Shown piece after piece: positions 34,398 through 44,055 of a stretch of 64,000 nt of DNA. The DNA comes from an uncultured Pelagibacteraceae bacterium (GTDB taxonomy: Bacteria > Pseudomonadota > Alphaproteobacteria > Pelagibacterales > Pelagibacteraceae). The stretch spans positions 1 to 64,000 of the forward strand of contig CACASQ010000001.1 in assembly GCA_902535255.1 (NCBI GenBank), written 5' to 3'. Both the position numbers and the translations under genes were made by a program. The notes beneath the pieces were generated by a model. The model saw nothing but the letters and a program-made list of their open reading frames with translations. It was not told the origin of the DNA and did not search any database. Position 1 is the first letter of the stretch, and the number at the start of each line of letters is the position of its first letter.

Positions 34398-35773
34398 GCG
34401 GCTTGAATAATTTTATTTGATATTTTTGAATTTTTCCTAATTTCTTCAGAAATTAGGAAAGCTAATTCTAAAGCTTGATCTGCGTTCAATCTAGGATCGC
34501 AATGAGTCCTATATCTATTAGATAAATCATTTTCAGAGATTTTTTGTGCGCCACCAGTACACTCTGTCACATCTTGTCCGGTCATCTCAACATGAAGGCC
34601 TCCTGCATAGCTTCCCTCTGCTTGACTCACTGTGAAGAAATTTTTAACCTCCTTCAACACACTTTCGAATGTTCTTGTTTTAAATCCTGTAGCTGCTTTA
34701 ATAGTATTTCCATGCATTGGATCACAAGACCAAACTACTTTTAAACCCTCTTTGTTAATAGCTTTAATCAATTTTGGTAAATATTTTTCTACGTTATCTG
34801 CACCGAATCTTGATATCAGTGTTAACCTTCCTGGTTCATTTTCTGGATTAAGAATATTACAAAGATTTATAAGTTCCTCGGGTTTTAAAGTTGGACCACA
34901 TTTCAAACCAATAGGATTTTTTATTCCTCTGCAAAATTCAACATGGGCTCCATCTGGTTGTCTAGTTCTGTCTCCTATCCAAACAAAATGTGCTGAAGTG
35001 TCATGAAATTCTCCTGTCGTAGAGTCTACTCTTGTCATTGACTCTTCAAATGGTAGATGTAGAGCCTCGTGAGAAGTATAGAAATTTACAGATCTTAATC
35101 TTCGATTATTATCAGAATTAATTCCACAGGCTTCCATAAAAGCAAGAGCATCGCTAATCTTGTCCTCTATTTCTTTGTATTTTCCTTTAGTTTTATCTTT
35201 AATAAATCCTAGATTCCATAAATGAACTTGTCTCAAATCAGCAAAGCCGCCTTGAGAAAAAGCTCTTAATAAATTTAAAGTTGATGCAGATTGGGAATAA
35301 GCTCTAAACAATCTTTTAGCATCAGGAATTCTAGCTTTTTCTGTAAACTCCATTCCATTTATATTATCACCTAAATAACTAGGCAATTCCTTTCCATCTT
35401 TTTTTTCAGTAGGTGCGCTTCTTGGTTTAGAAAATTGACCAGCAATTCTTCCAACTTTTACCACTGGCATTGAAGCAGACGCTGTGAGCACTAATGACAT
35501 TTGTAAAAGAACTTTAAATGTATCTCTTATATTATCTGGATGGAATTCAGCAAAACTCTCAGCGCAATCTCCGCCTTGTAATAAAAATGCTTTACCTTCG
35601 GCAACATCGCCAAGGGCTTTTTTAAGAGATCTTGACTCTCCTGCAAAAACAAGAGGTGGGTATTTTTTTATTTTACTTAAAACTAAATCAAGTTCTTTTT
35701 TATCCTGATAAACAGGCAAGTGTTTAGCAGGTAACTTTGTCCAACTATTTAAACTCCATTTTTTCATATTCAA
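34391..35773 (-). CDS. DAHP synthase, class II (plant type)
   Basis: This 460-residue enzyme joins PEP and erythrose-4-phosphate, the first shikimate step. It has [64 protein letters not shown] and [10 protein letters not shown], typical of AroA-II enzymes. It is preceded by a 76-nt non-coding gap that should hold its promoter. Confidence 0.95.
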   Translation of the reverse strand: MNMKKWSLNSWTKLPAKHLPVYQDKKELDLVLSKIKKYPPLVFAGESRSLKKALGDVAEGKAFLLQGGDCAESFAEFHPDNIRDTFKVLLQMSLVLTASASMPVVKVGRIAGQFSKPRSAPTEKKDGKELPSYLGDNINGMEFTEKARIPDAKRLFRAYSQSASTLNLLRAFSQGGFADLRQVHLWNLGFIKDKTKGKYKEIEDKISDALAFMEACGINSDNNRRLRSVNFYTSHEALHLPFEESMTRVDSTTGEFHDTSAHFVWIGDRTRQPDGAHVEFCRGIKNPIGLKCGPTLKPEELINLCNILNPENEPGRLTLISRFGADNVEKYLPKLIKAINKEGLKVVWSCDPMHGNTIKAATGFKTRTFESVLKEVKNFFTVSQAEGSYAGGLHVEMTGQDVTECTGGAQKISENDLSNRYRTHCDPRLNADQALELAFLISEEIRKNSKISNKIIQAAS

Positions 35774-35849
35774 CTAGTGGTATATATATATTGCAATTAC
35801 GATTTTTCCAAGTAAGAATTTGAACAATAAGTCTGAAAACAGCAATAAA

Positions 35850-36263
35850 TCAAAATTTTTCAACTTTTTTGTTTAAAGATATCAATTTTGTTTCAATATT
35901 TAAATTCGGATATTTGTTTTTAAATTTTTTTTTTAACTTGATGAAAGAAATTTTATGAATACTTAATTCATTACTTTTATTGAAGTTTTTTTTTCCATTA
36001 ATTATCCTTGCTGCGCCACAATCACGATGATTGATAACTATTAATTTTTTAATTTTATGTAGTTTAATCGAGGTTTCTAAATTATCCCAAAATGTTTTAT
36101 GCCATTTTTTAAATTTTGGTGCAGTAACTCCAATAGCTGACCCTGCAATGGTAAAAGCGCTGCATTTACCTATTAATTTTTTTCTTTTTAAGTAATTATA
36201 AACTACCTGCTGAAACCTAGGGTCGATACATGATAGAACCATGGCTCGATATTTAATTTTCAT
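35850..36263 (-). CDS. Short beta-carbonic-anhydrase-like protein
   Basis: This 137-residue protein keeps the zinc-site pattern of beta carbonic anhydrases: SCIDPRF (Cys-x-Asp-x-Arg) near residue 12 and HRDCGAA (His-x2-Cys) near 80. It is much shorter than normal beta enzymes (about 200), so it may be a divergent member with another activity. It lies 1 nt downstream of glmS. Catalysis is not proven. Confidence 0.7.
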   Translation of the reverse strand: MKIKYRAMVLSCIDPRFQQVVYNYLKRKKLIGKCSAFTIAGSAIGVTAPKFKKWHKTFWDNLETSIKLHKIKKLIVINHRDCGAARIINGKKNFNKSNELSIHKISFIKLKKKFKNKYPNLNIETKLISLNKKVEKF

Positions 36264-36264
36264 T

Positions 36265-38082
36265 TTATTCTACAGTAACTGATTTTGCAAGATTCCTTGG
36301 TTTGTCTATATCACAATTTTTTAATAGCGCTACGTGATAAGCTAAAAGCTGTAAAGGAATAGTTAACAACAAAGGAGATAATAAATTATCTACATGGGGT
36401 ACTTTTAATCTAAATCTTATGTTCGTGCTTAATAGTCTTTTATTATTATCGGTGATAAAAAAAATTTTTCCTCCTCTTGCTATGACCTCTTGTGTATTTG
36501 ACAAAGTTTTCTCGTAATATTTATCTTTTGGTGCAATTACTATTACTGGTAAACCTTCTTCGATTAAGGCAAGTGGTCCATGTTTCATTTCCCCTGCTGG
36601 GTATCCTTCGGCATGCAAATAAGAAAGTTCTTTTAATTTTAATGCACCTTCAAGAGCTATTGGAAAAGAATTGCCTCTACCTAAGAACATCGATCCTTTG
36701 GCATCTAAAAATTCTTTAGCTATTAGTTGAATTTCACTTTCAAGTTTAAATGTGTTTTTTATTGCTTCCGGTAGTTTTTTTAAATTATCCAAGTTTGTAG
36801 AGTAAATTTGTTTATCAATATCTCCCCTAACAGTGGAAAGTTTTAAAGCTAGTATGTACAAAACTATTAATTGACCTAAGAAAGCTTTTGTAGAGGCCAC
36901 TCCTATTTCCGGACCAGCGTGAATAGGTAATACCCAATCAGAATTTCTAGCAATTGTACTTTCTACTACATTTACAATTGAACAAGTTTTTACTTTATTT
37001 TTTCTACAAATATCTAATGCAGCGGCTGTATCAGCAGTTTCACCAGATTGAGATACAAAAATATATAAGTTGTTAGAATTAAATTTTAAGTTTCTGTATC
37101 TAAATTCAGAAGCTATGTCAATTTCAGCTTCAATCGTTGTCAATTCCTCAAGCCAATATTTTGCAACCAAGCAAGAGTGGTAAGCTGTTCCACAACCTAT
37201 TAAAATTATTTTATTTATTTTTTTTGGTTCAATAGGAAAATTATAAATATTGATATCTTTTTTTAGACTATCAGTATATTCGCTCAAACATTTCTTAATT
37301 GTTTCAGATTGTTCGAAAATTTCTTTTGACATGAAATTTTTATAGTCTCCTTTATCTGAGATATTTTCATCATCTGAAACAGTAAAAATTTTTTTATTTA
37401 TCTTTTTTTTGTTTACATCATAAAATTCAACATTATTTTTCGTTAAAATACAAAGCTCTCCATCATCTAGATAAGAAATTTTATTTGTCATTGATTTTAA
37501 AGCATAAGAGTCTGAACCTAAATAATTTTCTTCATTCGAATAACCCACAGCCAATGGACTGCCTCTTCTCGCACCGATTATAATGTCCGAATAATTTTTA
37601 AATATAATACCAAGTGCAAAACTACCTTTTAATTTCTTTAAAGTTTTAAATACTGACTCTAAAGGTTTTGAGTTTTGTAAAAGCTTTGTAACTAAAACAG
37701 TAATCACTTCAGTATCGGTTTGTGATTTAAACTTAAAACCCTGTCCTTCTAAATCTTTCTTTAATTCTTCTGAATTTTCAATAATTCCATTATGAACTAC
37801 CGAAACCTCTTCTGAAGAGTGAGGATGTGCATTAATAATATTAGGCACTCCATGAGTAGCCCATCTAACATGACCTATTCCAATATTGCCGTTTGAGGGG
37901 CTTTTGAACAAAATTTTTTCAAGCTCAACAACTCTTCCAGAGCATTTTTTTTCATCTATTAAGTTGTTATTTAAAGTTGCTAAACCCGCAGAGTCATAAC
38001 CTCTGTATTCTAATTTTTTTAAAGAGTTAATAATATTTATAGATACAGGTTTATTGCTTGCGATTCCTATTATTCCACACAT
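36265..38082 (-). CDS. glmS: Glucosamine-6-phosphate synthase
   Basis: This 605-residue enzyme makes glucosamine-6-phosphate from fructose-6-phosphate and glutamine. The N-terminal glutaminase uses Cys2 (MCGIIGIAS) with GIGHVRWATHG; two SIS domains follow (GCGTAYHSCLVAKYW; SQSGETADTAAAL; GRGNSFPIALEGALKLKE). It overlaps the GlmU-like gene by one base, so the two amino-sugar genes form an operon. Confidence 0.97.
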   Translation of the reverse strand: MCGIIGIASNKPVSINIINSLKKLEYRGYDSAGLATLNNNLIDEKKCSGRVVELEKILFKSPSNGNIGIGHVRWATHGVPNIINAHPHSSEEVSVVHNGIIENSEELKKDLEGQGFKFKSQTDTEVITVLVTKLLQNSKPLESVFKTLKKLKGSFALGIIFKNYSDIIIGARRGSPLAVGYSNEENYLGSDSYALKSMTNKISYLDDGELCILTKNNVEFYDVNKKKINKKIFTVSDDENISDKGDYKNFMSKEIFEQSETIKKCLSEYTDSLKKDINIYNFPIEPKKINKIILIGCGTAYHSCLVAKYWLEELTTIEAEIDIASEFRYRNLKFNSNNLYIFVSQSGETADTAAALDICRKNKVKTCSIVNVVESTIARNSDWVLPIHAGPEIGVASTKAFLGQLIVLYILALKLSTVRGDIDKQIYSTNLDNLKKLPEAIKNTFKLESEIQLIAKEFLDAKGSMFLGRGNSFPIALEGALKLKELSYLHAEGYPAGEMKHGPLALIEEGLPVIVIAPKDKYYEKTLSNTQEVIARGGKIFFITDNNKRLLSTNIRFRLKVPHVDNLLSPLLLTIPLQLLAYHVALLKNCDIDKPRNLAKSVTVE

Positions 38083-38771
38083 TATTTTTTTTTCTTCCTT
38101 TTATAATTTTTAATTTCAACTTGTGGTGCCCTTGAGAGTGCTAATGACTTTTTTTTCACATTTTTTGTGATTACACTTCCTGCACCAACAATACTATTTT
38201 TATTTATGCTTACAGGCGCAACTAGCGAAGAGTTCGATCCAATAAATACATTATCAGCTATTTTCGTTTGTGATTTTTTTATACCATCATAATTACATGT
38301 GATTGTTCCCGCCCCAATATTAGAATTTTTTCCAATAGAAGCATCTCCAACATAAGAAAGATGATTTACTTTAGAGTTTTTATTAATATGAGACTTCTTT
38401 GTTTCGACAAAGTTTCCAATTTTAGTATTATTTTTTAAAATAGTTCCTTCTCTTAATCTAGCATAAGGTCCGACAATTACGTTTTTTTCAATTTTAGTCC
38501 CCTCTATATGGCTAAATGATTTTATATGAGAGTTATCTCCAATTTTAACATTAGGACCTATTACTACATAAGGATCCACAGTTACGTTCTTTCCGAAATA
38601 AGTGTCTTTTGATAAAAAAATTGTTTCTGGTGCAACCAAATTTACACCTTTCTTTAAAGCTTTATTTCTTAATAATTCTTGTGAAAGCCTGTATGAGTTG
38701 GCTTTGTTCAATTTATTATTTGTATTCATTAAAAATTTCTTTACATTAATATTGTAACTTAAATAAGTCAC
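38082..38771 (-). CDS. glmU: GlmU-like acetyltransferase lacking the uridyltransferase domain
   Basis: This 229-residue protein corresponds to the C-terminal half of GlmU: a linker helix ([22 protein letters not shown]) and then a left-handed beta-helix of hexapeptide repeats with [31 protein letters not shown] and [10 protein letters not shown]. It should acetylate glucosamine-1-phosphate. The N-terminal pyrophosphorylase half is absent and the upstream DNA belongs to divergent gph, so another protein must supply UTP transfer. An internal start at 38729 ([11 protein letters not shown]) is equally plausible. It is coupled to glmS. Confidence 0.85.
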   Translation of the reverse strand: MTYLSYNINVKKFLMNTNNKLNKANSYRLSQELLRNKALKKGVNLVAPETIFLSKDTYFGKNVTVDPYVVIGPNVKIGDNSHIKSFSHIEGTKIEKNVIVGPYARLREGTILKNNTKIGNFVETKKSHINKNSKVNHLSYVGDASIGKNSNIGAGTITCNYDGIKKSQTKIADNVFIGSNSSLVAPVSINKNSIVGAGSVITKNVKKKSLALSRAPQVEIKNYKRKKKK

Positions 38772-38799
38772 AAAATATTTCTTTTTAATACTTTTAAAA

Positions 38800-39462
38800 A
38801 TGAGTCAAATTTATACCATTCTCTTCGATCTAGACGGTACAATTGTAAATACAGCTCCAGATTTAATGGCCGCTCATAATCACGTAATGCGAAAATACGG
38901 ACATGCAGAAAAAAAACTTGAGGATATAAAATCTCTCGCTGGTAGAGGTGCATGGATAATGATGCAAAGATCATTTAGAGAAGAAATTAAAGATGAGCAA
39001 ACAAAAAAAGAAATGACAAAAGAATTTTTAGATTTTTACTCAAAGAATATTGATAGAGGTAGCGTTCCATTAAAAGGTGCAACAGATTTTTTTGAATGGG
39101 CAAAAAACAAAAATATATCCATGGCGGTTTGTACTAATAAACAAGAGAAGCTTGCGATAGACTTATTAAAAAAACTAGATTTGTTTAAATTCTTTGAATA
39201 TGTTGCTGGTTCAGATACTTTTACATTTAATAAACCCGATCCTAGACACCTAACAGATGTTGTTGAAATAATTGGAGGAGATTTAAAAAAAACATTAATG
39301 GTTGGAGATAGTGAGGTAGATGCTATGTCTGCGTACAATGCTAAATTACCATTTGTTTTAGTTAAAGACGGATATACCGAAAAAACAGAAAAAGAAATTA
39401 AACACGATGAACTAATTTCCGACTTTGTGAATTTTGAACAAATTATTAAAAAATATTTATGA
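38800..39462 (+). CDS. gph: HAD-family phosphatase, phosphoglycolate phosphatase-like
   Basis: This 220-residue HAD hydrolase has motif [15 protein letters not shown], a helical cap, motif II VCTNK, motif III lysine in NKPDPRH and motif [10 protein letters not shown]. The family removes phosphoglycolate produced from oxidative DNA damage or RubisCO. It is divergent from the GlmU gene and overlaps the LysE gene by 4 nt. Confidence 0.85.
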   Translation: MSQIYTILFDLDGTIVNTAPDLMAAHNHVMRKYGHAEKKLEDIKSLAGRGAWIMMQRSFREEIKDEQTKKEMTKEFLDFYSKNIDRGSVPLKGATDFFEWAKNKNISMAVCTNKQEKLAIDLLKKLDLFKFFEYVAGSDTFTFNKPDPRHLTDVVEIIGGDLKKTLMVGDSEVDAMSAYNAKLPFVLVKDGYTEKTEKEIKHDELISDFVNFEQIIKKYL

Positions 39463-40058
39463 TTAGTTTTGCTCTTTTTTCAGCTTTAGCGACTTTTTAT
39501 TTCACAATGTTTTTTACCCCAGGTCCGAACAATGCAATGCTTACAGCATCAGGTATGAAGTTTGGATTTATAAGAACTTTACCACATTTAATCGGGATAC
39601 CTTTAGGGCATATTTTTCAAATTGGGCTAACCTGTTTTGGTCTTGCAAATTTATTTTTAATTTATCCTCAAATCCAATTCTACATGAAAATCTTATGTTT
39701 TATTTATTTGCTTTATCTAGGTTGGAAAATGATTGGCTCATTTTCTATGGTTCAAAGAGAAACTGGAAGACCATTAAGATTTTACGAAGCATCATTATTT
39801 CAATTCATTAATCCAAAAGCTTGGTCAATTGCAGTCACTGTTGCATCAGGTTTTTTTCCAACTGAAGAAAATATTTTTATAGGTGTTGCATTTGTTACTA
39901 TTACTGCTGCAGTAATATGTTTTCCTACGATTAGTCTTTGGGCGCTTTTTGGAAGTGGATTAAGAAAATTCGTAGGGGATATTAAAACAAAAAAAATTAT
40001 AGAGTATGTTTTAGCTCTTTTGCTAGTATTAACTGGTATATTTATTCTTATAAAATAA
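39459..40058 (+). CDS. LysE/RhtB-family amino-acid exporter
   Basis: This 199-residue inner-membrane protein has about six hydrophobic helices and the N-terminal TPGPNNAMLTASGMKFG motif of LysE/RhtB exporters, followed by YLLYLGWKMI and FINPKAWSIAVTVASG. It probably exports amino acids. It is coupled to gph by ATGA. Substrate unknown. Confidence 0.86.
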   Translation: MISFALFSALATFYFTMFFTPGPNNAMLTASGMKFGFIRTLPHLIGIPLGHIFQIGLTCFGLANLFLIYPQIQFYMKILCFIYLLYLGWKMIGSFSMVQRETGRPLRFYEASLFQFINPKAWSIAVTVASGFFPTEENIFIGVAFVTITAAVICFPTISLWALFGSGLRKFVGDIKTKKIIEYVLALLLVLTGIFILIK

Positions 40059-40101
40059 TAGCCTTTGATTTTTATTACTCTCTTTAATATAAACTTTGCA
40101 G

Positions 40102-40998
40102 ATGCATTTTACAAAAAAGAATAGTCTTGAAAAACGATTAGAATTTGTAAAAAGTTTACAATCAAAAAAACTTCTTAGATTCCCTGGAGCGTATAATCCG
40201 TTGTGCGCAAAACTTATTGCTGAAATTGGATTTGATGGAGTTTACATCTCAGGAGGTGTTATGTCTAATGATCTAGGATTGCCAGACATTGGATTAACGA
40301 CTTTAGACCAAGTAAGTTACAGGGCTAATCAGATTTCAAGGGTAACAGATCTTCCCACAATTGTAGATGCAGACACAGGGTTTAAAGATTGTAAAAAAAC
40401 AATAATAACATTTGAGGAAAAAGGTTTAGCTGGTTGTCATATAGAGGATCAGATAGCTGAAAAAAGATGTGGGCATTTAGATAACAAAGAACTTATTTCA
40501 AAAGATGAAATGGTAAAAAAGATTAAAGAGTCGGTAAATGCTAGAAAAGATAAAAATTTTTTGATTATAGTTAGGACTGATGCAAATACTGTTGAAGGTA
40601 TAGATAAAACTTTAGAAAGAATTAAATCTTATGAAGATGCAGGAGCAGACATGATTTTTCCAGAGGCAATGAAAGATGAAAAGGAGTTTGAAAAAGTTAG
40701 AAAAATATCAAAAGGCTATTTATTAGCCAATATGACGGAGTTTGGGAAATCAAAATTATTAAATAGATCACAGTTAGAAAATTTAGGCTATAATTTAGTT
40801 ATTTATCCTGTGACAACACAGAGACTCGCTATGCAAAATGTTGAATTAGGTCTTAAATCAATATTTAAAGACGGCCATCAAAATAATATCATTGACAAAA
40901 TGCAGACTAGAAAAAGGTTGTACGAGTTAGTAGAATATGAGAAATACAATACACCTGATAAGAAAATTACAGATTTTTCTACAGAAGGACATGAATAA
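40102..40998 (+). CDS. prpB: 2-methylisocitrate lyase (ICL/PEP mutase family)
   Basis: The track begins at a TTG (40096), but the ATG at 40102 (MHFTKKNSLEKR) is preferred. The 298-residue protein has FPGAYNPLCAKLI, VYISGGVMSNDLG, DADTGF, HIEDQ, the active-site KRCGH near residue 120 and IVRTDA. It should split 2-methylisocitrate to pyruvate and succinate. It overlaps prpC by one base, which supports the assignment. Confidence 0.88.
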   Translation: MHFTKKNSLEKRLEFVKSLQSKKLLRFPGAYNPLCAKLIAEIGFDGVYISGGVMSNDLGLPDIGLTTLDQVSYRANQISRVTDLPTIVDADTGFKDCKKTIITFEEKGLAGCHIEDQIAEKRCGHLDNKELISKDEMVKKIKESVNARKDKNFLIIVRTDANTVEGIDKTLERIKSYEDAGADMIFPEAMKDEKEFEKVRKISKGYLLANMTEFGKSKLLNRSQLENLGYNLVIYPVTTQRLAMQNVELGLKSIFKDGHQNNIIDKMQTRKRLYELVEYEKYNTPDKKITDFSTEGHE

Positions 40999-42122
40999 TG
41001 AGTGAAGAAATTAAAAAAGGTTTGTTGGGGATAGTCGTTGACGAGACAACTATCTCACATGTGGTTCCTGAACTAAGTGCCTTAACCTATAGAGGTTATA
41101 CAGTTCAAGAACTTTGTGATAAGTGTGATTTCGAAGAAGTTGCTTATCTAGTGCTAAACGGAGAACTCCCAAACAAAAATCAGCTGAAAAAATTCATCAA
41201 ACAAGAAAGGTCAGAAAGAAAACTTTCTAAACAAATATTAAATGATATTAAAAAAATGCCTCGAAACGCTCATCCTATGGATGTAATTAGAACCTGTGTA
41301 AGTTTAATGGCATTAGAGGATAAAGACACAAAAGATAATTCACCTAAGGCAAATATGAGAAAGGCAATGAGAATATTTGCTAAAGCACCAACAGCTGTTG
41401 CTGCTTATTTCAGAACACGAAAAGGGAAATCAATTATAGCGCCAAGTAAAAAATTATCCTTTTCAGAAAATTTCTTTAAAATGATGTTTAATAAAGTCCC
41501 AGATAAAGAAATTGTAAGAGCATTTGATATTTCGTTGATATTATATGCAGAACACAGTTTCAACGTTTCGACATTCACAGCTAGAACAATTACATCTAGC
41601 TTGTCTGATTTACATGGTGCAATAACTGGAGCTATTGCCTCTTTAAAAGGTCCATTACATGGTGGAGCTAATGAAGCAGTAATGCATATGATGAAAGAGA
41701 TTGGAAAACCTGAAAAAGCAAAAGCTTGGATTGAAAACGCATTAAATAAAAAAAAGGTAGTAATGGGTTTTGGGCACAGAGTTTACCGTACAGGAGACTC
41801 GAGAGTACCAACAATGAAACACTATATGTTTAAGGTAGCTAAACTTTTGAAAAAAGAAAAATATACGAGAATGTATGAAATTTTAGAAAAAGTAATGTTA
41901 CAAAGAAAAAATATCCATCCAAATGTAGATTTTCCATGTGGTCCAACTTATTACATGATGGGTATCGATATAGATTTCTATACACCAATATTTGTAATGT
42001 CTCGTATTACTGGATGGTCCGCTCACATCATGGAACAACATGCTTCAAATAAACTTATTAGACCTTTGTCTAAATATAGAGGTGCTGAAGTGAGAGAAGT
42101 TATGTTATTAAACCAAAGATAA
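40998..42122 (+). CDS. prpC: 2-methylcitrate synthase (citrate synthase family)
   Basis: This 374-residue protein has the citrate synthase motifs LYAEHSFNVSTFTAR, GPLHGGANEAVMHM and GFGHRVYRTGDSR, with a compact size typical of PrpC. It joins propionyl-CoA with oxaloacetate. It forms a unit with prpB. A citrate synthase role cannot be excluded by eye. No prpD lies nearby. Confidence 0.88.
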   Translation: MSEEIKKGLLGIVVDETTISHVVPELSALTYRGYTVQELCDKCDFEEVAYLVLNGELPNKNQLKKFIKQERSERKLSKQILNDIKKMPRNAHPMDVIRTCVSLMALEDKDTKDNSPKANMRKAMRIFAKAPTAVAAYFRTRKGKSIIAPSKKLSFSENFFKMMFNKVPDKEIVRAFDISLILYAEHSFNVSTFTARTITSSLSDLHGAITGAIASLKGPLHGGANEAVMHMMKEIGKPEKAKAWIENALNKKKVVMGFGHRVYRTGDSRVPTMKHYMFKVAKLLKKEKYTRMYEILEKVMLQRKNIHPNVDFPCGPTYYMMGIDIDFYTPIFVMSRITGWSAHIMEQHASNKLIRPLSKYRGAEVREVMLLNQR

Positions 42123-42311
42123 ATGACTTTAACTAATTTACTATTATTTTTAATCTTAGTTACGCTGGCTACATATACTTTTATGCCTTGGAAAGGTATA
42201 GATAAAGGTTCTTTAGTAAAAGTGGCGTCACAGTGGTTTATGTGGTTTGTAATATTTGCGGTTGTAGTTCTATTATCTACTTTTTTTGGAATTGAATTTT
42301 CTGGATTATAA
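42123..42311 (+). CDS. Small two-helix membrane protein, unknown
   Basis: This 62-residue product has two hydrophobic stretches (LTNLLLFLILVTLATY and WFMWFVIFAVVVLLST) separated by a short polar loop with Lys. I recognise no family. It starts at the prpC stop and its end overlaps the next gene by 26 nt. Confidence 0.6.
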   Translation: MTLTNLLLFLILVTLATYTFMPWKGIDKGSLVKVASQWFMWFVIFAVVVLLSTFFGIEFSGL

Positions 42312-43194
42312 TTTTTTTCAACAAATAAGAATTTTAGATGGCGGCATGGGTCAAGAGCTGCTTAATCGTGGAGTAAAACCTCACGGATCACTCTGGGGAG
42401 CTTCAGCTTTATATAATCGGAAATATCATAAAACAGTTGTTAAAACTCATTACGATTTTATTAAAGCAGGTGCGGAAGTTATTGTTACTAATAGCTTTGG
42501 AAGTAGAAAACGAAGGCTTATTGAAAATGGATTGGTTAAAGAGTATAAAAATCTTAATGTTCAAGCGGGAAAATTAGCTAAAAGAGCTGTGGCTTTGTCT
42601 AAGAAAAAGATTTTGATTGCTGGAAGTTTACCTCCTCAAAACTTTACTTATTTTGCTGATCTTGGAAAAGATTTAAAATTTATAAAGGAAAGTTTTGATT
42701 CTCAAGCAAAATATCTCAATCCATATGTAGATTTCTTTTATTTAGATGTAATGAGTAGCTGGAAAGAGTGTTCGTTAGGTTTAAGTGCAATTAAAAAGTA
42801 TAAAAAAAAAGTTTTAGTTGGTATTCACATAAGGGATAAAGGATTATTGCCCTCAGGAGAAAAATTTATAACTGTAGCGAAGAAAGTCCAAAAACATAAA
42901 CCTGTTGGAATAATAGTTTCTTGTGTTTCTCACGAAGACCTACATGAAGTGATGAAAGACGCAAAAAAACTTAAAGTCCCATTTGGATTTAAGATAAATG
43001 CTTTTGAACATATTCCGCCAGGTTGGAAACCGGACTCGAATAATCCTAAAGTTCAGCTTGGAAAAAGAAAAGATCTCACTCCCAAAAAATTCTTTGAAAT
43101 TTGTAAAAATTTAAAGAAAAACGGAGTAAAAATTATTGGAGGTTGTTGTGAAATTACTCCAAAACACATCGAAAAGTTAAAGTCTTTAGTGTGA
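42286..43194 (+). CDS. Homocysteine/betaine S-methyltransferase family protein
   Basis: This 302-residue protein has the Hcy-binding fold: RILDGGMGQELLNRG, a GAEVIVTNSFG loop and the zinc-binding GGCCEITPKHI at the C-terminus, plus SCVSHE for the first Cys. It should methylate homocysteine or related thiols, with betaine or S-methylmethionine as donor. No ATG precedes the conserved N-terminus, so the start is TTG at 42286 or 42292, inside the upstream gene. The betaine-uptake genes next door fit a betaine donor, but this is inference. Confidence 0.82.
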   Translation: MELNFLDYNFFQQIRILDGGMGQELLNRGVKPHGSLWGASALYNRKYHKTVVKTHYDFIKAGAEVIVTNSFGSRKRRLIENGLVKEYKNLNVQAGKLAKRAVALSKKKILIAGSLPPQNFTYFADLGKDLKFIKESFDSQAKYLNPYVDFFYLDVMSSWKECSLGLSAIKKYKKKVLVGIHIRDKGLLPSGEKFITVAKKVQKHKPVGIIVSCVSHEDLHEVMKDAKKLKVPFGFKINAFEHIPPGWKPDSNNPKVQLGKRKDLTPKKFFEICKNLKKNGVKIIGGCCEITPKHIEKLKSLV

Positions 43195-44037
43195 TTTAAT
43201 AATTTTTTGAGTAATTCTATCTAAAATGATTGCTAGAATTACAATTCCTGTTCCGCCGATAACCGCAGAACCAACATCAAGTCTTCCTAAGGCAATATAT
43301 ACAGTTAAACCTAGCCCCCCAGCACCTATAAGAGCTGCAATAACCACCATCGAAAGTGCAAGCATTAATGTTTGATTAACTCCTGCCATTATAGTTTTTA
43401 AAGACAAAGGAATTTCAATTTTAATTAATACTAAAAATTTTGTAAGTCCTAAACTTGATCCTGCCTCTTTAAATCCTTTGCCGACTTGCCTAATACCTAA
43501 ATTTGTTAATCGAATAATTGGTGGTAAAGCAAATATAATTGTAGCAACTACTCCAGGAGTTAAACCAACGCCGAAAAGCATAACTACAGGTATTAAATAA
43601 ACGAAACTTGGTATTGTTTGCATTATATCTAGCATAGGACGTAAAATAATTTCAAAAGTATTGCTTCTTGAGGCAATGATACCTAAAGGAATTCCTATTA
43701 ACATACAAAATAAAACAGCAGTAAAAATCATTGCAAGTGTAGTCATGCTTTCCGACCAAAGATCAACGAGATCGATAAAAAGCAAACTAAAAAAAGAAAA
43801 TATTGCAAATTTAATTCCATTAGTCTTGTAAGCAAAAATTACAAATATTAAAAGTATGATTGGAAAAGGAATAAAATTAAAAAGAGAATCTAAACTATTT
43901 AAAACAGCATCTATTGGGGCTGAAATTTTTTTAAAGAGTGGCCTTTGTTCGAATAGCCACTCTTTAATATTTCCTTCTATCCATTCACCTAATGGAATGT
44001 ATATTTCGTAATCTGAAGGGGCTAATTTTAAACTCAT
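43186..44037 (-). CDS. proW: Glycine betaine/proline ABC transporter permease
   Basis: This 283-residue permease has an N-terminal periplasmic/amphipathic stretch (IPLGEWIEGNIKEWL) and the ProW/OpuAB core with IPLGIIASRSN and the EAA loop FKEAGSSLGLTKFLVLIKIEIP. It forms the membrane channel for betaine uptake. It follows the proX gene by 18 nt. The ATPase ProV is not encoded next to it. Confidence 0.9.
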   Translation of the reverse strand: MSLKLAPSDYEIYIPLGEWIEGNIKEWLFEQRPLFKKISAPIDAVLNSLDSLFNFIPFPIILLIFVIFAYKTNGIKFAIFSFFSLLFIDLVDLWSESMTTLAMIFTAVLFCMLIGIPLGIIASRSNTFEIILRPMLDIMQTIPSFVYLIPVVMLFGVGLTPGVVATIIFALPPIIRLTNLGIRQVGKGFKEAGSSLGLTKFLVLIKIEIPLSLKTIMAGVNQTLMLALSMVVIAALIGAGGLGLTVYIALGRLDVGSAVIGGTGIVILAIILDRITQKIIKSH

Positions 44038-44055
44038 TAAAATTAACCTGAACCT

